Shown piece after piece: positions 1 to 5,447 of a DNA stretch of 5,603 nucleotides. The translations under genes and the position numbers were made by a program. Source of the stretch: Nanobdellota archaeon (lineage in GTDB: Archaea > Nanobdellota > Nanobdellia > Pacearchaeales > GW2011-AR1); the NCBI GenBank assembly GCA_018829425.1, contig JAHJUA010000024.1, positions 1-5,603 on the forward strand, in the 5' to 3' direction. Positions within the stretch are counted from its first letter, which is position 1; each line of letters begins with the position of its first letter. Under the pieces are notes generated by a model. That model was given only the letters and a program-made list of their open reading frames with translations, ran no database searches and had not been told where the DNA came from.

Positions 1-156
1 GTTTTGAAGGGGTGGTTATTTGTCTTATTTATCCTAATACTTTCTATGAATGTTTTTATATTATCAAAAATTGATTTAGGTAGAAGGTGGGATTTCCGAT
101 TGGTTTGGATACCATTAACAATTATAGTTACAACTATTCTCGGCTTTGCACAATAA
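1..156 (+). pseudogene. Small membrane protein gene, 5' part, interrupted by the transposon
   Basis: Frame 1 is open from the window edge. It gives 47 host codons, then four codons (G-F-A-Q) and a TAA supplied by the transposon's left terminal repeat at 154-156. The peptide is strongly hydrophobic: one likely membrane helix at residues 5-21 (WLFVLFILILSMNVFIL), a short basic loop with GRRWDFR, and a second helix starting near residue 34. The true start is uncertain. It may lie upstream of the window, at TTG 4-6, or at ATG 46-48. The remaining 12 codons and stop lie beyond the element at 5472-5510. The family is not recognised. The interrupted product keeps most of the protein but loses the second half of helix 2, so some function could remain. 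Confidence 0.75.
133..141 (+). repeat. Target-site duplication, left copy (9 bp)
   Basis: ACTATTCTC directly abuts the left terminal repeat and is identical to 5463-5471. In the interrupted gene it encodes T-I-L in frame. Confidence 0.93.
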
Positions 157-160
157 GTAG
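142..160 (+). repeat. Left terminal inverted repeat
   Basis: The first 15 bases, GGCTTTGCACAATAA, are a perfect inverted match to 5448-5462. Allowing one G/C mismatch at position 16, the match extends to 19 positions, ending in TAG. The repeat also supplies the TAA that ends the interrupted membrane protein. Confidence 0.93.
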
Positions 161-164
161 TTCT

Positions 165-176
165 TGCACAAAAAGT
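165..176 (+). repeat. Subterminal repeat, left copy
   Basis: TGCACAAAAAGT occurs here, starting 23 bases in from the left tip, and again at 5429-5440, starting 22 bases in from the right tip. The two copies are in direct orientation, although the terminal repeats are inverted. Its core TTGCACAA also occurs in the terminal repeat at 146-153, exactly 18 bp away, which suggests paired transposase-binding sites. Binding is inferred. Confidence 0.6.
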
Positions 177-184
177 CTTTAAGG
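170..184 (+). promoter_or_regulatory. Probable archaeal promoter of the HNH gene
   Basis: A purine-rich BRE-like stretch (AAAAAG) is followed by CTTTAAGG, centred about 25 bases before the ATG at 205. This is the spacing expected for a leaderless archaeal transcript. The upstream half overlaps the subterminal repeat at 165-176, so transposase bound to the left end could affect transcription of the endonuclease gene. Confidence 0.5.
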
Positions 185-204
185 TTTAATAGTTTCTGGA
201 GCAT

Positions 205-1230
205 ATGGCTTCTCAAAGGAAAACAAAGAATTTAGGCTTTAATAGAAGTAAGAATAATCCTGCTGTTTATGATTACATAGAAGGTGTTTTGGGAATTAAA
301 GAGAAATATTGTGGTAGGGGAAGGAAAGGAAAACTAGGGAAGTATGGTTTAGTGCATGAAGGGACGAATCCACTACCTATAAGAGAATTTTACCTTCTGG
401 ATGCTTATGTTGATCCAACTACGGGAAAAGTAATTGTAAACTCTAAAGATGGTTTACAAGGTGCTTGTATCCAGTGTGATAAAGCATTTCGGAGAGCAAG
501 AATAAACAGATGGTCAAAAAAATATTCCAAAATGACTAAAGAGGAGATAAATGAAGAATATCGCAAGAATTACGGCAAACTCAAGCACTGTAGACCTTGC
601 GGAAAGGATAAGACTCCTGAGGAGTTTCCAATTTCAATAACAATGGATACTGGTCTACATAATTCTTGTATTGAATGCACCAAAGCATATACAGAATCTA
701 TTGGGGGTAGATGGGAAATCTATTCTCCTGATGGGCATGCTGTGATGACCATAACCAACAAGGACAAATGTCAAATCAGAGATTGCGCATCCCAAAATTT
801 ATCAAAAGACCATATATTTCCAATAGCAAAGGGAGGAACAGACAACTCGGAGAATCTTCAAGTCTTATGCAGACACCATAATTCATCAAAATCAGATACA
901 GTAGTTTCTCCAATAATAAAAAGTGTGGGTGATGTAAAAAATAAAATGATTTGTGAGAGGTACTTACCAATACTTCAAAAAGCAAGAAAAGAGAAATGGT
1001 CTCTGAAAAAATTTGAATTAGAAATAACCAAATCTGTTCGGGAATTGATTATATGGAAAAGGAATCTTTCTGATGAACAACTTAAGAATTTTTTTCAGAA
1101 TGAAAAAGAAAGGAATAACAGAAAACATTCTGTGGAACATGCACTAAAAAAATTTAGACAATATTGCGAAACTGCAATTCTCGAAGCGAATGAATATATT
1201 GCGAGAAATAATAGAGTTTCTAAGAACTAA
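205..1230 (+). CDS. HNH endonuclease with zinc fingers; probable restriction enzyme of the R-M pair
   Basis: This 341-residue cytoplasmic protein most likely cuts double-stranded DNA. The HNH domain is complete: C189 and C194, then D202-H203 in the DHI motif, GGTD at 210-213, N217 in NLQVLC, C222 and H225-N226. The spacing is classical for a zinc-anchored beta-beta-alpha-metal nuclease. Before it are two related finger-like units with the pattern EF, then DGL or TGL, then CxxC: about 59-97 (C88, C91) and about 129-164 (C129, C132, C155, C158). The first unit lacks a clear leading CxxC and has only C36. The C-terminal third (235-341) is helical, charged and unassigned; it could take part in DNA recognition or dimerisation. 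The start is the only in-frame ATG after a TATA-like box. Pairing with the convergent methyltransferase suggests a Type II enzyme. A homing or free-standing HNH nuclease is the alternative. The recognition site cannot be read from sequence. Confidence 0.88.
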   Translation: MASQRKTKNLGFNRSKNNPAVYDYIEGVLGIKEKYCGRGRKGKLGKYGLVHEGTNPLPIREFYLLDAYVDPTTGKVIVNSKDGLQGACIQCDKAFRRARINRWSKKYSKMTKEEINEEYRKNYGKLKHCRPCGKDKTPEEFPISITMDTGLHNSCIECTKAYTESIGGRWEIYSPDGHAVMTITNKDKCQIRDCASQNLSKDHIFPIAKGGTDNSENLQVLCRHHNSSKSDTVVSPIIKSVGDVKNKMICERYLPILQKARKEKWSLKKFELEITKSVRELIIWKRNLSDEQLKNFFQNEKERNNRKHSVEHALKKFRQYCETAILEANEYIARNNRVSKN

Positions 1231-2227
1231 ACATCTTCTTGAAGATTTTGCTTACAAGATTGATATCCCATCCGTTTCCAGCAAGGTCGTATTTTTGTGA
1301 TTCAGAAAGTCCGTCAAGATTTATTTCATCCTCAAAGAATCCCATAAGCCTAAAACATTCTTTCGGGGTAAGACCTCTTATATTTTCCAATTTCATTGTT
1401 GCAACCATAAATTCATGTGATGCAGATTTTACAGCATAACTCACTCCAAGGTCTTTGTTGAAAACAAGATGATATTGTTTTGGGAATGTTCCATATGGAA
1501 GTCCTAACTGCTGATGCTTGCTTCTATTTTTGTTTCTTATAGCTACTGAAACAATATGTCCGTCATCTCCGAGCGGGAATCTATCTTTAAGAAAACCATT
1601 AAATCTTTTTTCAGTGAATTTATATTTCTCTGGAACATCTTTCTCTATTAAATCCTTTAGATAAATTTTAAGAGATTCTTCTTTCGGAAATTCAAAAGAT
1701 TGTTTCAAATCTTTTCTTATACAAACAAAAATAACTCTTTCTCTACTTTGAGGAGTTCCATAATCTTTTGAGTTCATAACCTTCCAATAAACATTATACT
1801 CTATTCTATCAAGTTCAGATAATATTTTATCAAATGTTTTTTTGTGATTGTTAAAAGTAAGTCCCTTTACATTTTCAAGGAGCATCCATCTTGGATGTTT
1901 GAACTCAGCAATTCTTACTATGTCTGCAAACAAAGTTCCCCTTATGTCTAGTTCACCCTTATGTTTTCCTGCTTCAGAAAAAGGTTGACAGGGAAATCCT
2001 CCTGTTAGTAAATCAAAATCAGGAAGTTCTGATGGAGTTATCTTGCTACAATCTCCATAATTTTTTATTCCAGGATGATTCTTATCAAAGCATTTTATCG
2101 CATGTTTTTTTATCTCAGAATAACCAATGCATTTGTGGGAAATTCCTGCCTTCTTCAATGCGAATTCTGCTCCGCCATATCCTGAGAACATATCAAATAC
2201 CCTAATTACATTTTCCTCTTCTGACAT
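1220..2227 (-). CDS. DNA (cytosine-5)-methyltransferase
   Basis: This 335-residue enzyme transfers a methyl group from S-adenosylmethionine to carbon 5 of cytosine in a specific DNA site. All the main family motifs are visible in canonical order: motif I FDMFSGYGGAE (11-21); motif IV GGFPCQPFSEAGK (76-88) with the nucleophile C80; motif VI ENV (118-120); motif VIII QSRERV (160-165); motif IX RGLTPKECFRLMGF (284-297); motif X AGNGWDINLV (316-325). Motif X reads GNGW, not the more common GNSV. The target-recognition region lies between motifs VIII and IX (about 170-283) and is compact, fitting a short monospecific enzyme. The gene looks intact. It faces the HNH gene tail-to-tail with an 11-bp overlap and is divergent from the AlbA_2 gene. 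The start is supported by a TATA-like box at leaderless spacing. Its expected job is to protect sites from the neighbouring nuclease; that pairing is inferred. Confidence 0.96.
   Translation of the reverse strand: MSEEENVIRVFDMFSGYGGAEFALKKAGISHKCIGYSEIKKHAIKCFDKNHPGIKNYGDCSKITPSELPDFDLLTGGFPCQPFSEAGKHKGELDIRGTLFADIVRIAEFKHPRWMLLENVKGLTFNNHKKTFDKILSELDRIEYNVYWKVMNSKDYGTPQSRERVIFVCIRKDLKQSFEFPKEESLKIYLKDLIEKDVPEKYKFTEKRFNGFLKDRFPLGDDGHIVSVAIRNKNRSKHQQLGLPYGTFPKQYHLVFNKDLGVSYAVKSASHEFMVATMKLENIRGLTPKECFRLMGFFEDEINLDGLSESQKYDLAGNGWDINLVSKIFKKMFSS
1233..1249 (+). terminator. Possible weak terminator after the HNH gene
   Basis: Three bases after the stop, ATCTT and AAGAT can pair around a four-base loop (CTTG), followed by TTT. 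The stem is short and AT-rich, and it lies inside the last codons of the convergent methyltransferase, so it may be chance. Confidence 0.25.
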
Positions 2228-2247
2228 AAGAACTTTTAGGATGGGAG

Positions 2248-2260
2248 ATATTTATGGTTT
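2248..2260 (-). promoter_or_regulatory. Archaeal promoter of the methyltransferase gene
   Basis: On the minus strand AAACC is followed by ATAAATAT, a good BRE plus TATA pair. The box ends 20 bases before the ATG at 2227, so transcription would start at or very near the start codon. No Shine-Dalgarno sequence is present. Confidence 0.6.
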
Positions 2261-2273
2261 TCTGTAGTAGCAA

Positions 2274-2290
2274 TCTTTTAAAATAAAAGA
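2274..2290 (+). promoter_or_regulatory. TATA box of the AlbA_2 gene inside a perfect 17-bp palindrome (candidate operator)
   Basis: TCTTTTA and TAAAAGA form a perfect 7-bp inverted repeat around AAA, centred on 2282. The centre is also the best TATA-like stretch for the gene starting at 2305, 23 bases away, fitting a leaderless message. A two-fold symmetric site on a TATA box is a typical place for a dimeric repressor to block TBP. The half-site TAAAAG recurs on the minus strand at 2231-2236, just before the methyltransferase start. Palindromes are easy to obtain in AT-rich DNA, so the operator role is an inference. Confidence 0.45.
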
Positions 2291-2304
2291 ACCGAGTATT
2301 TATT

Positions 2305-3780
2305 ATGACTCAAAGAAAACTTGAAGATTTTACAAAGTCGGTATCTCCCGAAAAGGTGGTTGCTGAGAAAGAAGAAGTTTCCTCCATAAAGGACGAACTT
2401 TTCAATAGGGAAGAAGATACTATCTTTGAATTGAAGGAAGAAATCCCTAGGAACTTTTCAAAACACCTTGTAGCACTATCTAATTCTGAAGGTGGAAGAA
2501 TAATTATTGGTGTATCTGATAATCGGAAAATTGTGGGGGTAGGTGATGTGAACCAACTTAAAGCACAACTCATCTCTACTGCAAACGAATGTTCTCCTCC
2601 GATACATATTGGGATTTCAACTAGGCTAATTGATAATAAGGAAATTGCGACGGTTAGTGTTCCTAAGGGGGAATTTGGAATTTATTCCTGTGGAAATAAA
2701 TATTTTATAAGGAGGAATGACAGAAGTGTTCCTATGAGAACTAAGGAAGAATTGTTATCTTTGATGATAGAAAAAGGTCAGACTTCCTACGGCGCAATGC
2801 CTGTCGTTTACAATAAAAAAGTAGAATTCTCTGGGAACAAAGTTGCACGATTTATAAAATTGGCGAAAGAAAAAAGGAGGCTTGAGGGTACAACATCTCT
2901 TTCATCAGAAGATATTCTGAAAAATTTAAAATGTTTAACCACAAAAAATAATGCATTGACTCCCACCATTGCTGGTCTTCTTTTTTTCACAGACAATCCT
3001 CAAGAGATTTTACCTCACACCATGATAAAGCTAGCAAGATTCAACGGAAAGACAAAATCAATACCCATAGAGAGCGAGAATATTAAAGGAACACTTGACG
3101 AGCTTATTGAAGCTTCTCTCTCATTTATAAAAAGAAATACTATGAAAAAAATAATTTTCAAAGATTATAAAAGAATAGAAAAAACAGAATATCCCATGTT
3201 CGCTCTTCGGGAAGCTATCACAAATGCAGTTGCTCACCGAGATTATTCCTCAAAAGGACAAACAGTAAGAATTTTTGTTTATGATGATCGGATAGAAATA
3301 CTAACCCCTGGCGGATTGCCTCCTCCGATAACCTTAGATAATATCACAGAATCTCAGCATTCAAGAGAACCAGTCATTTGTAGACTTCTTCTTTATCTTG
3401 GATACATGGAAGAGCTTGGGAGTGGAGTCTCAAGGATGATTGAAATTGCAGAATCTTGGGGGCTTCTCAGCCCTAGTCTTCAAGACAACGGTTCAGATTT
3501 TAGTGTAACATTTTTTAACAAGCAAGTTGGAGAGGACCATGCTACTTTCCTCAGTGGAAGTCTGATTAAAGAAACAGACCTTTCTATGTTGCTTCCAGAA
3601 CAAATTGTGGGAATAGATTTTGTCGTTAAAGAAAATAAGATTAACAAGAAACAGTATGTGGAAAACACTGGAGTAAGTCCTTCAACCGCCACAAGACACC
3701 TTTCTCAACTTGTCAAATTCAAAATACTGCTTGAAAGAGGGAGCGGAAAGAATACATTTTATGTTTTAAATTCGGAGTGA
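2305..3780 (+). CDS. AlbA_2 / GHKL-ATPase / winged-helix protein, candidate regulator of the R-M system
   Basis: This 491-residue protein has three recognisable parts. Residues about 35-150 form an AlbA_2 (Schlafen-type, formerly AAA_4) domain with FELKEE (41-46), ALSNSEGGRIIIGVSD (57-72) and a Y-F-I-R-R segment near 133-137. Residues about 290-400 form a GHKL ATPase-like domain of the RecG-C-terminal-like type (HATPase_c_4), with an N-box E303, N307, H311 in REAITNAVAHRDY, then RIEILTPGGLP (329-339) and ELGSGVSRMIE (370-380). Residues about 430-491 look like a winged helix (VSPSTATRHLSQL recognition helix). Such proteins are common in archaea and bacteria, are annotated as ATP-binding or DNA-binding regulators, and their biochemical role is mostly unknown. 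The gene is divergent from the methyltransferase with 77 bp between them, the usual layout for a controller. Alternatives are a nuclease or an independent defence factor. The first ten residues resemble a PCNA-binding peptide. Confidence 0.85.
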   Translation: MTQRKLEDFTKSVSPEKVVAEKEEVSSIKDELFNREEDTIFELKEEIPRNFSKHLVALSNSEGGRIIIGVSDNRKIVGVGDVNQLKAQLISTANECSPPIHIGISTRLIDNKEIATVSVPKGEFGIYSCGNKYFIRRNDRSVPMRTKEELLSLMIEKGQTSYGAMPVVYNKKVEFSGNKVARFIKLAKEKRRLEGTTSLSSEDILKNLKCLTTKNNALTPTIAGLLFFTDNPQEILPHTMIKLARFNGKTKSIPIESENIKGTLDELIEASLSFIKRNTMKKIIFKDYKRIEKTEYPMFALREAITNAVAHRDYSSKGQTVRIFVYDDRIEILTPGGLPPPITLDNITESQHSREPVICRLLLYLGYMEELGSGVSRMIEIAESWGLLSPSLQDNGSDFSVTFFNKQVGEDHATFLSGSLIKETDLSMLLPEQIVGIDFVVKENKINKKQYVENTGVSPSTATRHLSQLVKFKILLERGSGKNTFYVLNSE

Positions 3781-3795
3781 GGCGTAATGATGTGC

Positions 3796-3811
3796 AATGA
3801 TGCGAATCATT
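3796..3811 (+). other. Small hairpin after the AlbA_2 gene
   Basis: AATGAT and ATCATT pair around GCGA, a GNRA-type tetraloop, 15 bases after the stop. The stem is only 6 bp and no T-run follows directly. It could stabilise or process the 3' end of the message, or be chance. Confidence 0.3.
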
Positions 3812-3859
3812 TAGAATTAGTGGTAAAGCAAAAGCTAACAGAAAATAATAATTATCATC

Positions 3860-3917
3860 ACCTTTTATTATATGTAAATAACATTTATTCTTTTTAAATA
3901 TTGACTTTTTCTTTTAT
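3860..3917 (+). terminator. T-rich archaeal-type termination region
   Basis: Three pyrimidine-rich tracts (CCTTTT, TTCTTTTT and CTTTTTCTTTT) follow the AlbA_2 gene and precede the next promoter. Archaeal RNA polymerase stops at T-rich tracts on the non-template strand without needing a hairpin. The position separates the AlbA_2 gene from the 92-residue gene. The rest of the 215-bp gap (3781-3995) holds the small hairpin and the promoter described separately; no further gene is seen. Confidence 0.5.
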
Positions 3918-3929
3918 TAGCATTGCTTC

Positions 3930-3944
3930 CGAAACATTTAAATA
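3930..3944 (+). promoter_or_regulatory. Strong archaeal promoter (BRE + TATA) of the 92-residue gene
   Basis: CGAAAC followed by TTTAAATA (3937-3944) is the best archaeal promoter in the window. Expected transcription start is about 3966-3970, leaving a leader of roughly 28 bases with no Shine-Dalgarno match. The same transcript may run on into the transposase gene, which has no comparably good promoter of its own. Confidence 0.7.
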
Positions 3945-3995
3945 GTAATTTCACTTCAAATTATTAACGAAATTTGAGACTAAATTACAACTAAA

Positions 3996-4274
3996 ATGGT
4001 TAAAAAAGAACGAGGACCTTATGGAAAGAATATGATAAAAGTCGCCATAAGATTCTGGACTAATAATCTTCCAAAGGGAGCAGATAAAAAAACTGCATGG
4101 AAAGGAGGAGCATTGTATCTCTATAAAAATGACCATAAGGACATAAAGCCAGCTATGATTATGTTTGATGACATCAACGATGATTTTCAGAAAAAGCTCT
4201 TTAAACTTCTCAATGACCAAGGAATTAAACTGGTGGAGGTCCCTAAGGAAAAATTTAGAGTAGTTAATAAATGA
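3996..4274 (+). CDS. Conserved-looking small basic protein of unknown function (92 aa)
   Basis: The protein is 92 residues, lysine-rich and soluble, with no signal peptide or membrane helix. By eye it has a beta strand near 14-20 (IKVAIRF), a W-x-G-G strand region at about 35-44 (AWKGGALYLY), a strand at 53-57 (AMIMF), a helix at about 62-75 (DDFQKKLFKLLNDQ) and a last strand IKLVEV (77-82), a small alpha/beta layout. I do not recognise the family. The gene has the strongest promoter in the element and lies 51 bp upstream of the transposase in the same direction. It could be a transposition accessory or regulatory protein, part of the cargo, or a nucleic-acid-binding protein. The strong promoter, the helix-strand periodicity and an ATG well placed for that promoter favour a real gene over a chance frame. 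Confidence 0.75.
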   Translation: MVKKERGPYGKNMIKVAIRFWTNNLPKGADKKTAWKGGALYLYKNDHKDIKPAMIMFDDINDDFQKKLFKLLNDQGIKLVEVPKEKFRVVNK

Positions 4275-4284
4275 TAATTAAAAG
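4274..4284 (+). promoter_or_regulatory. Weak candidate TATA box for the transposase gene
   Basis: ATAATTAAAAG lies about 46 bases before the transposase ATG, which would give a leader of about 20 bases. It has no clear BRE and overlaps the hairpin that follows. Read-through from 3930-3944 is an equally good explanation. Confidence 0.25.
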
Positions 4285-4300
4285 GGAGCCGAAGCTCCCT
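4283..4300 (+). other. GC-rich hairpin upstream of the transposase
   Basis: AGGGAGC and GCTCCCT form a perfect 7-bp stem around CGAA. It starts 9 bases after the stop of the 92-residue gene and ends 25 bases before the transposase ATG. The surrounding 40 bases are far richer in G and C than the rest of the element. No T-run follows, so it is not a classic terminator. CGAA in the loop could also pair with TTCG at 4303-4306, and the stem GGGA with TCCC at 4312-4315, so alternative folds exist. A role in limiting transposase expression from outside transcription is plausible. Confidence 0.6.
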
Positions 4301-4325
4301 GATTCGCACCGTCCCGCAAAGAACA

Positions 4326-5447
4326 ATGGAATCAAGAAAACAAAGAAAACAGAAGTATAAGAATTTTACGGATTCAGAAATTCCGTTCCATAAAAGAGAA
4401 GCTTTAAAAATTTCTTCTACAGAGTCCCTTAGGATAAACGAGGGGATTTATACAGAATTAACCCAAGATGTTAAACACACTCAGCAATGGAAAGAATACA
4501 ACGAAGCACAGACAAAAGAAAAACTTATGTTCTATCGGCTTCTTGATGAACTTCTTAATGTAGTCCCAACTAGAACCTATACTTTTGGTCGCCCAAGAAA
4601 ATCTCTAAGAGATATGATTTTCTGTTGTATGATTAAAATTTATTGTAACACATCTTCTAGGAGAATAATTTCTGATTTAGAACTCGCAAAAAAGGCAGGA
4701 TACATAAAAGAGGTTCCACACTTTAATACACTTCTAAACTATTTTGACGACGCTGGAATGAATATGGTTTTAAATTATCTTATAACCCTTTCAGCATTGC
4801 CTCTGAAACATGTTGAGGATTCTTTTGCTGTTGATAGCACAGGATTCGGTAGTGGAAGATTTGACCGATGGATAAGCGAGAAATATGGAAAGACCAAAAT
4901 CAAGAATACAAGAGGCTTCCTAAAGGCTCACGCCTGTGTTGGCACGAGAACCAATGTTGTAACAGCTCTTCGAGTAACAAGGGAAAAGTCAGGAGATAGT
5001 CCTCAATTTAGCGAACTTGTTTCTGAGACTGGAGAAAATTTCTTAATGAAAGAAATTTCGGCAGATAAAGCCCATTCTTCTAGAGATAACTTAGAACTTG
5101 CTAAATCCCTTGGAGCAATCCCCTACATCCCATTCAAAAAACACACCACCGGACATTCAAGAGGTTCTCCAACATGGGCAGAGATGTATAAGGTATTCAC
5201 GACGGACTATTTAGAATTTGCAAAGCATTATCACAAGAGAAGCAATATCGAAAGCACCTTCGCAATGATAAAGCGAAAGTTTGGAGATTATTGCCGGTGC
5301 AAATCTGAGAGAAGCCAAGTGAACGAAATTCTCTGCAAAGTTCTGACGCACAATATTGTCTGTCTGATTCACGAAATATTCGAATTAAATCTTGAGGTCG
5401 ATTTTAATGGCATAGCGAAAAACCTTCCTGCACAAAAAGTGGTCTAG
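4326..5447 (+). CDS. tnp: IS5-family (IS903-group-like) DDE transposase
   Basis: This 373-residue enzyme binds the terminal repeats and cuts and joins DNA during transposition. The catalytic triad is visible: D170 in AVDSTGF, D247 in SADKAHSS, and E309 within a perfect Y-(2)-R-(3)-E-(6)-K signature (Y302, R305, E309, K316), as in the IS4/IS5 superfamily. Residues about 85-140 (from GRPRKSLRD) look like a helical DNA-binding region, and the first 30 residues are basic. Length is at the upper end for IS903-type enzymes. There is no frameshift or internal stop, so the enzyme is probably active. The ATG at 4326 is the first in frame after a TAA at 4275-4277. No Shine-Dalgarno sequence is seen. 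Its last codons overlap a subterminal repeat, and its stop lies at the edge of the right terminal repeat. Confidence 0.95.
   Translation: MESRKQRKQKYKNFTDSEIPFHKREALKISSTESLRINEGIYTELTQDVKHTQQWKEYNEAQTKEKLMFYRLLDELLNVVPTRTYTFGRPRKSLRDMIFCCMIKIYCNTSSRRIISDLELAKKAGYIKEVPHFNTLLNYFDDAGMNMVLNYLITLSALPLKHVEDSFAVDSTGFGSGRFDRWISEKYGKTKIKNTRGFLKAHACVGTRTNVVTALRVTREKSGDSPQFSELVSETGENFLMKEISADKAHSSRDNLELAKSLGAIPYIPFKKHTTGHSRGSPTWAEMYKVFTTDYLEFAKHYHKRSNIESTFAMIKRKFGDYCRCKSERSQVNEILCKVLTHNIVCLIHEIFELNLEVDFNGIAKNLPAQKVV
5429..5440 (+). repeat. Subterminal repeat, right copy
   Basis: This is an exact 12-base copy of 165-176, also on the plus strand. It lies inside the last codons of the transposase (P-A-Q-K-V), so coding constraint and DNA-site constraint overlap here. 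At the left end the same 12 bases are non-coding, which argues that the DNA sequence itself is conserved. Confidence 0.6.

Noticed and set aside
231..246. Partial terminal-repeat look-alike (GGCTTTAATAG) inside the HNH gene
   Set aside because: It shares only GGCTTT and scattered A/T with the terminal repeat, and no matching partner or duplication is present.
776..985. A minus-strand frame over the HNH domain
   Set aside because: It lies entirely opposite the catalytic HNH region, whose conserved motifs explain the sequence.
1239..1250. A 12-base direct repeat, CTTGAAGATTTT, also near 2320-2331
   Set aside because: Both copies are inside coding sequence, the bases are simple and A/T-rich, and no functional arrangement is apparent. 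Chance is sufficient.
1239..1439. A plus-strand frame over the end of the methyltransferase
   Set aside because: It lies opposite methyltransferase motifs IX and X and has no homology features of its own.
3951..4220. An 89-residue minus-strand frame with a hydrophobic stretch, opposite the 92-residue gene
   Set aside because: The plus strand has a textbook archaeal promoter at the right distance and a soluble, well-formed protein. The minus frame has no promoter evidence, and its hydrophobicity is what lysine-rich coding DNA yields when read in reverse.
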